Part shown: positions 1 through 12,080 of the stretch, piece after piece
Layout: each line of letters begins with the position of its first letter
Position numbering within the stretch: the first letter of the stretch is position 1
From: Cardiocondyla obscurior
Taxonomy: Eukaryota > Arthropoda > Insecta > Hymenoptera > Formicidae
Direction: 5' to 3'
DNA: 64,000 bases
Assembly: GCF_019399895.1 (NCBI RefSeq)
Contig: NC_091868.1
Span: 6,821,593 to 6,885,592 of the forward strand
Program-made: the position numbers and the translations under genes
Notes under the pieces: generated by a model
Seen by the model: only the letters and a program-made list of their open reading frames with translations
What the model was told of the DNA's origin: nothing
Database searches by the model: none

Positions 1-2290
1 TACCAGATGGATCGTTCGTACGTGTCGGCTGGTGGAAATTTCAAATTTATCGAGGCGTCTCTCACAATGAACTCACGCAGAAAAATATTAACTAGGTAAA
101 TAAAGGTTATGTATAATTAATTATAAAAAGAATAATTTTTTTTCACGTTACTTCGTTCAATAGAAAAAATTTTCTTTCGCGAAACATAATTTTGTATAGA
201 ACTTTATGCGATTTGATTGGAATTTTTACCTTTGTAAAATAATATAATTTTAATTACGCTTCTTATTATTCTTTTTTTAATGTACAAAGATTACATGAAA
301 AAAAAAAAACAAAAAAAAACGGGAGTTTATATGGACGTACATTGCACATACTTAATACAAAATTTTCTTTTCAAAATTATTTTGCTTTGCTTTGTTAATT
401 TTATTTTTAAAATTGAAATCGTCATAATAATAAGTGTTAGCCGATCAGAGTCAAATGTTTTTATCGCCGTAAAAGTATGTGAAGCACAGCAGAAATACTT
501 TTGCTATTATATCGTACACGTCACGCATGGCGATAAGTTTATACGCAACGAGAGAAAGTTGCGGAGACAATGCGGCTGTATTAAAGATCCGTCCGAGCCG
601 CAAAAATCCCCGCGGTTGTTCGATGCCTCCGCTGAGTGACGGAGTGATGAATTTTTTTTTTTTTTCTCTTTTCGCGAAAGGAGGCTCGTGCGCTCACGTC
701 CGAGAAGTAGCTCGACGCCGGCGACGGAGTCCGCGGCGCGGAAAGAAAGTACGCGCGGTAAATAGGATGAGCGCTCAGGACGCGGAACATCGCGAGTTAG
801 CGCAAAATTAACCCGTTAAGGTTATTCTTTTTTTTTTTCTTTTCTTTTTCTTCATCTGGTGATAATTTGCATAATCGCAACAGCGGCAGCGCAAGAACAA
901 AGAGTGTTTAGTTAAAAATAATTGACGATCTGCGAGTTAAAATCAGAGATTTTTTTTTTTGTAAAGAAATAGTGCAGTTATTAGCAGATGAAGAGATAAG
1001 AGGAAATGCGAAATAAAAATTAATATTATTTAACACGTGTACCGTTCACCGTTCGAAGGATTGATCGATTCATTCAGCACGTCGCGGGCGGAGATTTGTG
1101 TGATAAAATATTGTATTATACGAGCACAGCCCGGACTCGCGGACGATTTAATTAGCGGTGTGCGAGATTACAGGCGCCGTCTGCTCGCAATAAATTTTTA
1201 GCGCAATAGAACCGCTGCATTCTCTACCTGCGTGCCTCGACTCGGTTCCACATCGCGCGTCATAGTGACCGGACTGGAAACGGAAGACGGACCCCGAACG
1301 CGGGCTCACGCGTGCGTATCGAACCCTGTATCCTCTACGGGCGGTATCCTTATTATTCGAGCGTGTTATCGGAGTGCCACCGTGTGGTCATGTGCCCGGG
1401 TTTCGTGTCAGACTCCGCTTTGTCCGATCACGCATTATTGCGCTTTTCGCATAGCTGATCCTTTCGCTTGAAGGCGGTTTTGTTGAAAGGGATAGGGTTT
1501 GGAGCGGGTGTAATTTGAAAGCGAACTAGCGTTAAAACAAAGAGCGTTGAATAAATTGTCCTTAATTTGTGATCGCTAAAACAATTCACACGTCTATAGA
1601 AGTGAATATATGTATGTTTGAACATTCTTAAAATTTTATGATTAATATGAACAATTAATTCGATATTTAAGATGTTACGCCTACGTCTCGCGACCTCCTT
1701 TCGTGATAGTATTCGGTAGAAAGAGGTAGTAGAAAGAGATTACGGTGTCCTCTATCGTGACGCCGAGCAAGCAAATGTTTTATTCTACTTTTTTTATTGT
1801 ACAAATTCTCTGTTATTTTCATACTTTAGACTTTTTTAAAATTAATATTTCGTTTTTATATTGTTCATATAATTATAAAAGTCTTATTTTAATTATCTTA
1901 TTTTATCTACAGTCAATAGTATATCGTGTGAACCGCTCATTCGCCAAATCGATTAACAAAATAGACAGTGCTATTTTTATTTCAAATATAAAAAAAATGT
2001 TAATCAAATACTTTGGCATTAAAATTAAAAAAGAAAAAAAAATAGAGATAATCTTTTTGATCTGTGATAGGCTCAGATGTCGATACTTTTATATTATCAG
2101 CAGATAGTAAATGGGAAGTTAGTATGAACTGGTATAAACCGAGTGATCGTTCAATGATGTGCTTCCATCAAGTTACGACCTCTTTAAATTTTAAAAACAT
2201 TTTGTTCCTTTTAACAAAATATTATTCATGAATATTGCGAGGAAAGTTCTGAATATATTTAAAAATAAAAAAATTTTTGTTACTTTTCAG
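1..2290. other. Non-coding, AT-rich with T tracts
   Basis: No convincing exon was seen. The stretch holds a 14-nt T run near 652-665, a pyrimidine tract near 824-850 and a more CpG-rich patch at about 1080-1480. The open frames in that patch are short and overlap in several frames. It is probably intronic or intergenic. Confidence 0.5.
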
Positions 2291-2438
2291 ATGGCAATTT
2301 CTACGAAACACAGAACTCAACAATGCGATCATCAGTCCGAGTGCATCAATTTCTTTTTTTCTCCAAAAGTATAAAGTAGATAGCGTATCCATGAACGAAT
2401 ATGACAAAAAGATGAAAGGACCGCGCGGGAAAATAAAT
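2291..2438 (+). CDS. Candidate internal exon, unknown protein
   Basis: This 148-nt block starts after a good acceptor (ttgttacttttcag) and ends at a GTAAGT donor. Only one of the three frames is open throughout: one leading base, then 49 complete codons, so the upstream intron would be phase 2 and the downstream intron phase 0. The C-terminal part reads MNEYDKKMKGPRGKIN, which is not a recognised domain. T-rich sequence follows the donor directly. GTAAGT and CAG signals also occur by chance in DNA this size, so this is a candidate only; no partner exon was identified. Confidence 0.22.
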
Positions 2439-4105
2439 GTAAGTTTTTTTTTCTTTTCTTTTTTCAACCGCTTTGTAACAAATCTAGCAAAATACATTGC
2501 GGTTTATCGATTAGTTATTGGAAAATGTTATAAAAGTGGAAACAGAACATCGACAATGCAGAAATGAAAGTATCTCGGAATAATTTTTACACGCGCAATG
2601 TATTTTGCATATCTTAAGACGTATACACATACTTTGCGCTATTTAACGTGCACGCACTTTGTTGCGTGTACATCAATTTAAGGTAATGAGAACTTCATTA
2701 CGAACCATATTTAATTAATTCGCGTGTTAACAGGCGACAAATAATCGGTGTGAGACCGGCTATTTGCGCGCGAAAGTTGCGCAGCGAGAAGTCGCGTTTC
2801 GATCACGAGAGCCGACGGGCTCTACAAAGAATTAATACAAAAGTCCGCCGCGTCCGACTAATTGGCGGCTGCAATCTCCCGTTCGAGATATAAACGCGCG
2901 ATGAATATTCGCATTGAATTCATAAACGGACCCGGTTATTCCCGCGCGGCAATCAATTCGCGGTAATTATACGTGGCGCATTACACAGCGCGCGCGTTAC
3001 CGCGTCCATCTCTCTCTCTCCCTTTCCTTTTCTCGCGAGCTTTTGAACTTTCCTGCTCGATGCGCGTATCGTGCTAGTCGTGCGTTATGCAGATTATCGT
3101 TAAAAACGTTTAAACGCGTTAACGCCGGGGCTCCGCGGCGCGCGGGCGATCGTTTATCGCATCATTCTCGCGACGGCGAAGCTTTCACACGCCCGCCAGT
3201 TTTTTATCCGTCAGATTGAAACGAGTAGCCGTGTTTTTCAATTCAACCCTGCCCCCGTTGTCCTTCCCTCTCGTTGCCCGCCCGTCCACCCTCTCCCTGG
3301 GCCGCTTCGTTGCGCGCGAGGTGATTACGAAATTACACGAATGCGTGCATCGCATTTCGATTAAAACGAAAACGCCGTTTCTCCCTGGGAAAATCTACCC
3401 CCTCCCTTTTCCCCTTTTTGTCAACGCGCGTCCGACGTATGTTGGCCGATAATAATGCTGCCCCCTTCTCCCCCTCCCCCCCTTCACCCCTCGCGAGAGC
3501 TCGATCGATATTCTTGCGGCGATAAATACGCGTCCGCGTGTCTTCGCGCATACTTGCTGTATCTCATAATTGCTCTTGCAGACGGATGCACGCGGTTCGG
3601 AAATCTTGCCGCGTAAATTCGAGCTGCGCGTTTTGCATTTTTTGCGAGCTATTCCGTAACACACAATAATTTCTGTGTGTATTCCGCCGTTGTAAAATCT
3701 ACGATGGTTCACAAGAGTACGTAAACTCAGGGTGTCGACACGCCTAAGTAGCAATCCACGACAAATAACGCCGGTATTGAGGGGACCCGCCAGGGCATTG
3801 CGCCCCCGATCGGGGCAATCGATTCTCGCTCAGGCAAGATCCGAGGCTGGTGACGAGTAAAATTGCCGGAAGCAACGTCAGACAATATTTCGCTCGTTAA
3901 GGGCCGCGCGGTGCGCGCCCAGGAAAGGCGGGCGGAGGAAGTGGAAGAGATATTAAAAGTAAGGCACGATGGGCGAACTTATCTCATTAGAACAGCTTGT
4001 AAAGCCAATCTCCGTGCAGCTCTCGTCCCAACGTCGGGTTACACACAACTTTCAACGGCGATTGAGAGTTCGAACTTGTCCCTTTCGTGACTGGTAGACG
4101 TGCCC
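2439..4105. other. Non-coding, CpG-rich from 2750 onward
   Basis: The stretch is mostly CpG-rich, with overlapping short frames on both strands and a C-run cluster at 3461-3490. One weak acceptor (tgctcttgcag, ending 3581) opens a 25-codon frame that stops at 3659. It is not called as an exon because no donor or partner supports it. Confidence 0.45.
3461..3490 (-). other. Potential G-quadruplex on minus strand
   Basis: Four C runs on the plus strand (5, 5, 7 and 4 C) are separated by loops of 4, 1 and 4 nt. This fits the classical four-run G-quadruplex pattern on the minus strand. Confidence 0.6.
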
Positions 4106-4168
4106 TCCTCTCTCTCTCACTCTCTCTCTCTCTCCCTCAATCTTTCTCTTTCTTTCTTTTTTTTTCCG
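4106..4168 (+). repeat. CT-rich pyrimidine tract
   Basis: A nearly uninterrupted run of CT dinucleotides grades into T-rich sequence. It could serve as a polypyrimidine tract or GAGA-type site on the opposite strand; no exon was assigned to it. Confidence 0.75.
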
Positions 4169-4437
4169 CCTTCTCTTTTCCCCGCGCATCCTCTCGTTAC
4201 CCTCTGTCGAAGAAATTTCAGAATAAGAAAAAGATACCCGATCATGGTCAATCTTTCGTTATCTCGAGTCAACTAGATAATTCGTCGCAGAATTGCGCTA
4301 CGGTAATTGTACGATTAGGATCGCGACGTTAGCAGTTTGGTTATCGTAACAAGCAGTTGCGTTTAATAGGAATATAAGAGATACTTTCTCTCCCTCGTCC
4401 CTTTCTTTGTTTTTTTTTTTTTATTTTTTTTCTTTAG

Positions 4438-4521
4438 AAAGATAATATATCAGGGATACGAAACTCGTAAAAAATCACAAAGTTTCATAAACGTCGTCTG
4501 CGCGAAATCAATCGCGTATAG
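4438..4521 (+). CDS. Candidate internal exon after long T tract
   Basis: A T/C-rich tract of over 30 nt ends in ctttag. It is followed by an 84-nt block closed by a TATAG/GTACGCG donor-like site. One frame is open through the block (1 base, 27 codons, 2 bases; begins KIIYQGYETRKK). The acceptor is strong and the donor modest. The same frame runs on well past the donor, so openness alone proves little. The product is not recognised. Confidence 0.15.
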
Positions 4522-6598
4522 GTACGCGAAATCATCAGGATGTGCATCGCGCGGTGCTCGTCACGATCGACGGATAAATCGAACCGGCTTCGTGGTAGAT
4601 ATTAAAGTATGCTAAAAAAATCTATATCAGCACGTGCGCCCTTAATGCACTCATATGTATGTGTAGAATATTCTAATGTGATTTCTGATTCATAATGCAT
4701 CTTGCGAAGGACGCGAACGCGAAAAAGAGACGGCAGGGTGCAGTATTATATATACGTATATTTATATACATGTGTGTGTATGTACACGCCTAATATACCT
4801 TTTGTTTTAATAATGTATTTTTCTCAAAATCATGTATCCACGGAATTCACTTATCAAAAATTCTTCTCCGCTCGCTGAAAGCGGCGAAATTTGCACGAAA
4901 TGTAAACGGCAAGAATTTATATTACGAACAATTAATATATTCACTAACATAATGATAATAATTATCATTGAATTTTAATTTAATTAACATTTAATTAATT
5001 AATTTTTAGTTATAAATTACAGTTAAGCATTAATATCGTGTACATATATTTATATAAACTACCGATTTTTACTTCAGTTATGGAATTAGTGAGTTTTTTT
5101 TCTTTTTTACTTTAGTCACTAATAAGGTATTGGTAGTTAAGATTGTTGCATTGTTCATTATACTATGTTGTTAAAGTCATTTCGGGACTAGGTCCAAGTG
5201 TGGAATATTTATCCTGGCCCCCGATAAAATGAAAAAGACCGTATGAACGATATTCGTGAAGCCTGGACGTTGTAAAAACGATATCATAGGCGCGATACTG
5301 GCAAAACGCAATTTTGATCAGAAAGCGGATTTAAATATTTCTACAAATTTACATTCTGCTTCAAAACGCTGCATCATTGCCTGAATCGATGAGATTTACC
5401 GCTTTCTGTGAAAGGCGCGGCGGATTGTACAAACACAAGTATTTCCACGTGTCCTCGTTTTATTATTATTTTTTTTTATTTTTTTATTTTTTTATTCCTT
5501 CTATTTGGACGAATCCGGTTTAATAAGCACTCGTCGGCTCTTTGTAGATGATTAATCTCACATGAAAAAGAGTGGAACGTGCGAGAGATCTATCATCAAT
5601 TTCTGCTTGCAGCAAACACATTTGTGTGCACAACGTAATCCTTTCTCTCAAAGCGCGACGAGCTTCTAGTTAGTATAATTATCACTAGGTAATTTTTTTA
5701 TATTAAAGATTTTGAAATACTGCAAAACGCTTTAGAAGCATAAAAGTTTTTTTATATAATAATGCTTTTCGATTACGCAACTTATTACTTATTGTCGCAG
5801 CCAAGCATAAAACTGCAAGCATACGAATGTGTGAATTTAATAAGCAAATGTAAGTTTCTAATAAATTTATAAAGAGTTCGTTCTCGCAATTTTTTTTTTT
5901 TTCTTAACTTATATGTGTCTAGCGTCATGATATCTTTGAATGAAAAGCAATTGTTCGGATTAGATGCCCAAGTGGATGTCGAATGGCCTTATACTATAGG
6001 CACGTTTGAGAATCGTAAGACACAAATTAAGGGACGCTACGGATAGCGCCGAAATGAAGATTAATGCAAACAAAATGGTACATTGCTAATACGTATATCG
6101 AGGCATTATGTTATAAATTAGCTATTGTAGTGCGATCGTACGTGTGGATGTAACTAACTGACGAAGGATAATTTAGCTTAGCCGCGTTCAGCAGAATATC
6201 CGCGGGAATCGCGGGAGCACAGCAAAATGCCCTTTCTAATTAGCATGTCGGCCCGCGTGGAAATTATGCCCGATTTGTCGGCGATTTGACGTGTTGCGGA
6301 AGGTTCTACGAGATACACATTTCGCGTCAGCACTGACCTCCTTGCTCGCATCCCTTTCAATCGTGTAACTAATGACCGACCAAAATAGACGAACACCAGT
6401 TCGTCTTACAGTCTAATTGTCCACGTGCTACGTGCACGCAGGTGCGCATCAATAAAAAAAAAAAAAAAAAAGAAACCGACCGTGAGATACTAAACAGTTA
6501 AAACAGCAAAGAAAAAGTTGTTGGCAAATTACGCCCGCGCAATAACAAATTGCCGATTGCAAGCACGGAGCGTCGATTGTCGCGAATTTGAAAAACAA
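4522..6598. other. Non-coding, AT-rich
   Basis: No gene-like signal was seen. The stretch contains short TA/TG repeats (about 4749-4785), a small hairpin (4951-4969), T-rich tracts (about 5458-5500) and an 18-nt A run at 6454-6471. Confidence 0.5.
4951..4969. repeat. Short inverted repeat
   Basis: AATGATAA and TTATCATT flank a 3-nt loop, giving an 8-bp stem. It lies in AT-rich sequence and no function is evident. Confidence 0.5.
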
Positions 6599-6781
6599 TT
6601 AGTGAATTGTGGTCCGTACCGCGACACCACCTCTATTTGAGCGCGCCCTCCACAAATGTTCCGCCGATCTCGCAGCGGTCATCGCACACGTATCCAAATT
6701 CATTTGCATATACGGAAAATGGTAGATAGAAACCGCGAAAATTTCGTGATGCGGTTTCACGCGAATATAATGGACCCGCGA
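6599..6781 (-). CDS. Candidate terminal exon, unknown product
   Basis: On the minus strand a clean acceptor (accctttttttcag) is followed at once by 60 open codons and a stop (TAA, 6601-6599). The peptide begins SRVHYIRVKPHHEIF and ends with a basic stretch (LWRARSNRGG). No poly(A) signal was seen close downstream, and the same frame is also open upstream of the acceptor, which weakens the call. The product is not recognised. Confidence 0.15.
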   Translation of the reverse strand, partial: SRVHYIRVKPHHEIFAVSIYHFPYMQMNLDTCAMTAARSAEHLWRARSNRGGVAVRTTIH

Positions 6782-9700
6782 CTGAAAAAAAGGGTGCGGT
6801 GACGTAACGCTAGACGAATATTCGTTCGAGCGTATACCATATTGATATGTATAGAAAGGCACCGATAGCGGTATGTATGTACATTTCAACCAGTAATGCG
6901 AGACTGCGGACCGTATCGCGGCGGAACGCAGGCCCTGTACACCGTCGCGTTGTAATGTGTAATAGAGAGGGTCTTTACAAGATGCCACGATACAACAAAA
7001 ACCTTTTTCCGAAATATCTAACGTCTCATCGAACATTTCGAACATATATGTGGTGGTGATGCATAATTCATATTTCCATTTCATGTAATTTTACACCTCG
7101 CATCGGGAACGGTGCGTTGCGCGAGATGATTTTTACACCCCGGAAAATATACGAGTGCCAATCGCATTTGCCTCCAGATTCTTCCGATATGGACATAGCA
7201 TGTTATATTACAATAATCTTGCTTTAGAATTACATATTTGCATATAACCGTATGTAGAACATTCACGTGTATTAGTTCGTGAGAAAGAAATTAAAGATTG
7301 AAAACTTCTATTTTAACAAAAAAAAAAAAAAAAAAATAGTTATACAAAAAAATATATTTATATATATATATATACGTGAAGAAAATTATTAACGGACAGC
7401 TGGTTCAACGTGCACTCTGCCACTCCCAGGATATAGCCTGCGGGCTAACATCCATGTCGCGCCGACCATATATTCCACGTATTTCAACTAACGATTATTT
7501 CGCTCGTCAGAAAAATTTGTATCTGATAACTTAAGTTTACAAAAAAAATTCTTCCGTGTGCAAAGTTATTTTCCCACCCAAAGTTCTTACATCGTAATAA
7601 AGAAAGGCCTTTGTTTTTAACGTATTAAAAACTTTTTTAAGCAAACACGTAAAAAATATAGTATATTATGTCGTAGATCACGCATCGCTAATCGAGCGTG
7701 CAGAACTAAATACATATTTGCCGAGTATATTTTTGTGAAGTTTCTCACTTTCTCTCGGCCCTTTTCTGGTTTGCGCGCGACCGCAATAAGCGCGTAATAA
7801 TTTAATATTTTCCAGATTTTCGGATGCAAAAATAATAAAGTGCAAAATCAATCGTGAAATATAACGATGTAGAAACCGAATAAATTGAAACATTATCCAA
7901 ATGTATTAATATCACGCGCATCCGTGAAACACTTGGATTTGCGTTCCCGTGTTACTGCGAAGTAACTTATGTTTCGCTACTGCCTGGGAATTAATTAAAA
8001 TAGTCACCTATATGTACAAACGCGCACACGCAATTGTATCTCTCCAAAACGTTATGCGCGAGTGTCCCAGAAAACACGTATGTGTCATTTAGACGCAATC
8101 AGCCGGATACGTTGCGACAGCAATGCAAGGGACGTGATATAATTTTCAAAACCATGTTATTTTACTCTCTTTTACATGCAGGAAACTGTAAAAAGTAATA
8201 TCTTAATGTATTATATGTAAAGTAAATGGATTTAAGAAATTGATTGCATTTCACAATCTCGAAAATGGTTTTTAAAACCACAAAATCAATAAAAGAAAAA
8301 AAAGAACAAGATAGTATAAACCCAATGAAAATTTTTATGTCGAGATAAAGCATTTTAACGGTCAGTTGAGATATAGAATTTAGGAGAAATTCGTCGTAGA
8401 CACAAAAATTCAAAAATGTCGACGCAGAGCATGCGGAAAATGCTCGACGCGTGAAACTTTCCGTCGTCTTTCCCAGGCATCCGATAAATATCTTGAGATA
8501 AGTCCGTTAATAATCTCGTGATTTAATACGCTTACGACAATTAAGTTACGATAAAATCCCGGTCTTGTTACTTGTAAAATCTCGTAATGTCGTTGCGCGC
8601 AGACACAAGTAGAATTCTAATGGAATGCTACGCCGTTAAAGGGACAAGAATGGACACCGTTTGTAACGGGGACTAAAAAGTCGCAGAAACACGTAAACCA
8701 CTTTATGATAGCGCGCGCGCGCGCGAGCGCGCATACAATTAGTCGCGGATCTCTAATTTACACGTTTACGCAATTCAACGCGCGATAATTAATTGCTTTA
8801 AATCCGTGATAATTTACGCCGCCACATTTCGAAACAACGACCGTTCTACATGATTGAAAATGGAGAAAAGGCGTCCACTATTAAAATATACAAACAAATT
8901 GTTTGCCAATTAATTTTCTTTTGTAATATGAAACAATGGAATAACACTTAAAAATTAAAAGAGAAACGTGAAATAAAAATATATTCAATTACGGCCGTGC
9001 GTGCGCGCGCGTAGTGGTCGCGTACATGTTTCTATATAAATTACTACTACATGAATGTATATTTTATCAAATGTAAAATTAAGTCCTTTTTTTTTTTTTA
9101 TTCCGATGATGTTACATTAATTTAAATCAAATATGTTATTAGAAACCATAACAGTGTAATTAATTCCTTTGACTAAAAATTTAATCATTTAATTTCACGC
9201 GAATAAATTTATGTAATATATTTTATGTAATTATAATATAATTATGCAAGAACAAATGCATTATACATGCATTAATTCTTACAAATTACATCATATCACA
9301 TCAAATTGCTATTCAGCCCATTTAACAATGTCATGTACGGTGATTTTGATAATGACCAAGATTTCGACGCGTACTAATTAGAAATAAAACTTCTCTTGTA
9401 AATGAAAGCACGAGGGAAAATCACGGAGGGCAGCAATTATTCGCAAATCACTGATACACAATTTTGCATCGAATCTCAATGCGCATTATGTTTCCCAAAA
9501 GGATTACGTACGTTCCGACAACGAATCCGAATTAATTAATCTGGCTAATTCGCGAGGCGCAATACGAGGCTAAATGGTGTCGAAACAGAAAGATTTATTT
9601 TCAGCGCATATCGCGAGAACGGCCGGGGCAATCACCATCGTGATAATTGAATTTTTATAATGATAGAAATTCTATCGTTTCTCCCGTTTCATCGAATAAG

Positions 9701-9990
9701 CGTTTATTTGCCGACGCGTTTTATGTAATATATCCGAATAATTCGCGTTTTCGGTAAAGGATCTGTCTGTTCACTTTCTAAATTAAATGTCATCTCTGGT
9801 ATTATTTTTGGCTGTAATAAAAAAAATTTTTTTTTTGTATCTTTCTCTTCCCCCTTTTTTTATGTACATATATTTTTTTTATTTCATCGATTTTGCAACT
9901 ACCGCTCATGCGTCTTCTTTAAATCACGATGTGGTTGGTATTTGCGAAAAATATTTGTATCTATCAGCGTTTATCTATGATTGATAAATT
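6782..9990. other. Non-coding, AT-rich with homopolymers
   Basis: Nothing gene-like was found beyond chance open frames. The stretch holds a 20-nt A run (7318-7337) followed by a short TA array, a GC-dinucleotide repeat (8711-8724), a T run (about 9085-9099) and very AT-rich DNA around 9060-9300. Confidence 0.5.
8711..8724. repeat. GC dinucleotide repeat
   Basis: Seven GC units followed by a further AGCGCGC. Alternating purine-pyrimidine sequence of this kind is notable in an AT-rich setting. Confidence 0.8.
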
Positions 9991-10053
9991 TCGATCCGGT
10001 GCGTAACGACACGAAGCACAATGCGGCAGTCCGACGATGATACATATATAGAA

Positions 10054-10108
10054 TAAAAAAAAAAAAAAAAAAGAAGGAAAGAGAAAGAGAGAAAGAGAGA
10101 GAGAGAGA
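10054..10108 (+). repeat. Poly-A/GA purine tract
   Basis: A long A run passes into GAAA and GA repeats. GA repeats of this kind bind GAGA-type factors in insects (established for the motif, untested here). Confidence 0.7.
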
Positions 10109-10979
10109 TAGGCAGGGGGTGCTTCGGGTGGATATCGGGGGGAGGAGGAGGAGGAATACGAGCCATCGAAAACGGACTATTGGTCCAGTGGCACAATTCG
10201 TGCGCTTTTTCTCACGGTTATATACATGTATGCGCAGCAAATCGAAATTCTATCTCTCGACGTTGCGTAGGAGGGAACAGAAACTGGTGGATCGGTGGAG
10301 AGTGCATGCGAACATCGTATTCGATGGCGATACGCGGCCTCATATATACATAAACGGGCGTATGCGTGCGTGCGTGTGTTTTATACGTGTTGATGCTGCA
10401 ACTGAAACCAAATTCGACTGCAGAGAGGCTAAAGGGCTTTTTTTATACGTTGCAAACCAACCGTATGCACGGCGCGAAATAAACGGCAGTGTGTGAGCTG
10501 CATTTCCTTGCTTCCCGCACAGTCCGAGGGTGCAAGTATGCAAAGACTGTTGTCCCGTTGCAGGGAGTGCCGACAAATTTGTAACAATCGTTGTTTAAAC
10601 GAAGGTAATGAACTGCGGCACGAAGCGCCCAGGCGATTCTCATTTTTCGGGAATTTATATCTGTGTCGCGGCGCTCTTTTCATTACGCGTCGTTTACGTT
10701 TAACGTCATTAATTAGTTAATTAGTAAAAAGTAAAAAAGATTCTGTTATCACAGCGGTACCTCATATAATGATCTACATTACGTTACACTACGATAATTC
10801 ACGATTGTAAAAATTGTACAGCTAATATAAGAAAAAAAAAGAAAAAAAAATGCTCAAAAGCTGAGACAGTAAATTAGAGATCGCAAATACAATTTTTCTT
10901 CCAGACGATCTTTCCAGCGAGATGCATGCGGGCGGGATTCAAGAAGCGTGAAAAATGCACGCATATATCACACCGCGAG

Positions 10980-10999
10980 CCCTCGGTGAATACCGAGGG
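10980..10999. repeat. Perfect 8-bp hairpin
   Basis: CCCTCGGT and ACCGAGGG surround the 4-nt loop GAAT. The stem is GC-rich and perfect. No known RNA family is apparent. Confidence 0.6.
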
Positions 11000-11739
11000 T
11001 GCATAATTATCGGTCTACCTCGCAACGGTGATTTTTACACAGGGCACAAAATCAGACATTCGACGATGCCGTATTTCCGCCGCGGACATTTTTCTATACG
11101 ATATCGCCGCACGATATTTCATTTTTAATCGCCGACAGTACGACGTCGAATCGGGTCAATCGGCTTTTCTTTCTAGCGGCGTTTCACTCCGCCGTGACGT
11201 TCAATTTCCTTCGCGCAGTCGTTATCGCTGTATTCAAAAGACGAGCACGTACATGTACCGCGCCGTGGCAACATGTATGGAAAATCTCGCGCGTGTATGC
11301 GGACACGATATTGACACGTCGGTCACCCGGTAAAAAAAAAAAAGACTCAACCAGTCAAAAGTAAAAATTCCCCGCGCGTCCAGCTGATGTCTATATTTCA
11401 TATTCATACATTTATATCACGCATGACTTTGTGCGTAATTGCAGGGCGTAGCGTAAGAAAGAAACGACGGCCGGTGGATCGAGTCTATCGGAACCGCTTG
11501 CACGGGCGCAGATTTTTATATTTCGATAAAGATTGGGAGGTGACGAGGAAGGGAGAGAGTCTCGGGAACGTTAAGAGAGGATCTTTTCCATAATATCAAA
11601 AATGACGACAACGACTGCCGGTGGGTAACCCCCTGTGCCGGGGTTGCAGAGTGCGAGTGACAGTGTTCCCTATAAATTTACAAGATGGGACTTTCGTATT
11701 CGTCTCGTAGCTTATCTCACGATGCGAGATGCCGACGAG

Positions 11740-11767
11740 CCGTGCTCCGTGCTCCGTGCTCCGTGCT
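11740..11767 (+). repeat. Tandem repeat, 4 x CCGTGCT
   Basis: Four exact head-to-tail copies of the 7-mer CCGTGCT, inside the CpG-rich island. Confidence 0.9.
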
Positions 11768-12080
11768 CATACGCCTTATCTCGATCACAAGATTCGACTA
11801 GAAGGGTTTGTACATACGGATGACGTGTGGGTGGCTCATATCGAACTATGCAAAGTTACGCCGTCACGTTGGGAAGGGGAGCACGCAAGGAGCGCCAGAG
11901 AGAAAGAGTGCTCGAGAGAAGGCGAGTATCGGTTCGGTTTCCGATGCTTGTCGCGAAGAAAAGTCTACGAGACTCGAAATAACGATAAATCTCCGCGGTA
12001 GACTGCAGTGTTCGAAGCTAATTCGCTTCGAATCGATAAACAAGAAATTGAACGTGACGTGAATAGCGGATTACACGTTA

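Larger units (their letters stand above)
9991..12080. other. CpG-rich island without assignable gene
   Basis: Multiple overlapping frames are open on both strands, as expected of stop-poor GC-rich DNA, and none carries a recognisable motif. The island holds a purine tract, an 8-bp hairpin and a 7-bp tandem repeat listed separately. It is possibly regulatory or leader sequence. Confidence 0.4.

Noticed and set aside
6448..6471. AATAAA followed by an A run, possible retrocopy tail
   Set aside because: No transcript-like sequence or target-site duplication lies upstream; homopolymers are common throughout.
10747..10755. miR-2 family seed (TATCACAGC)
   Set aside because: The downstream bases diverge and flanking sequence does not fold into a precursor.
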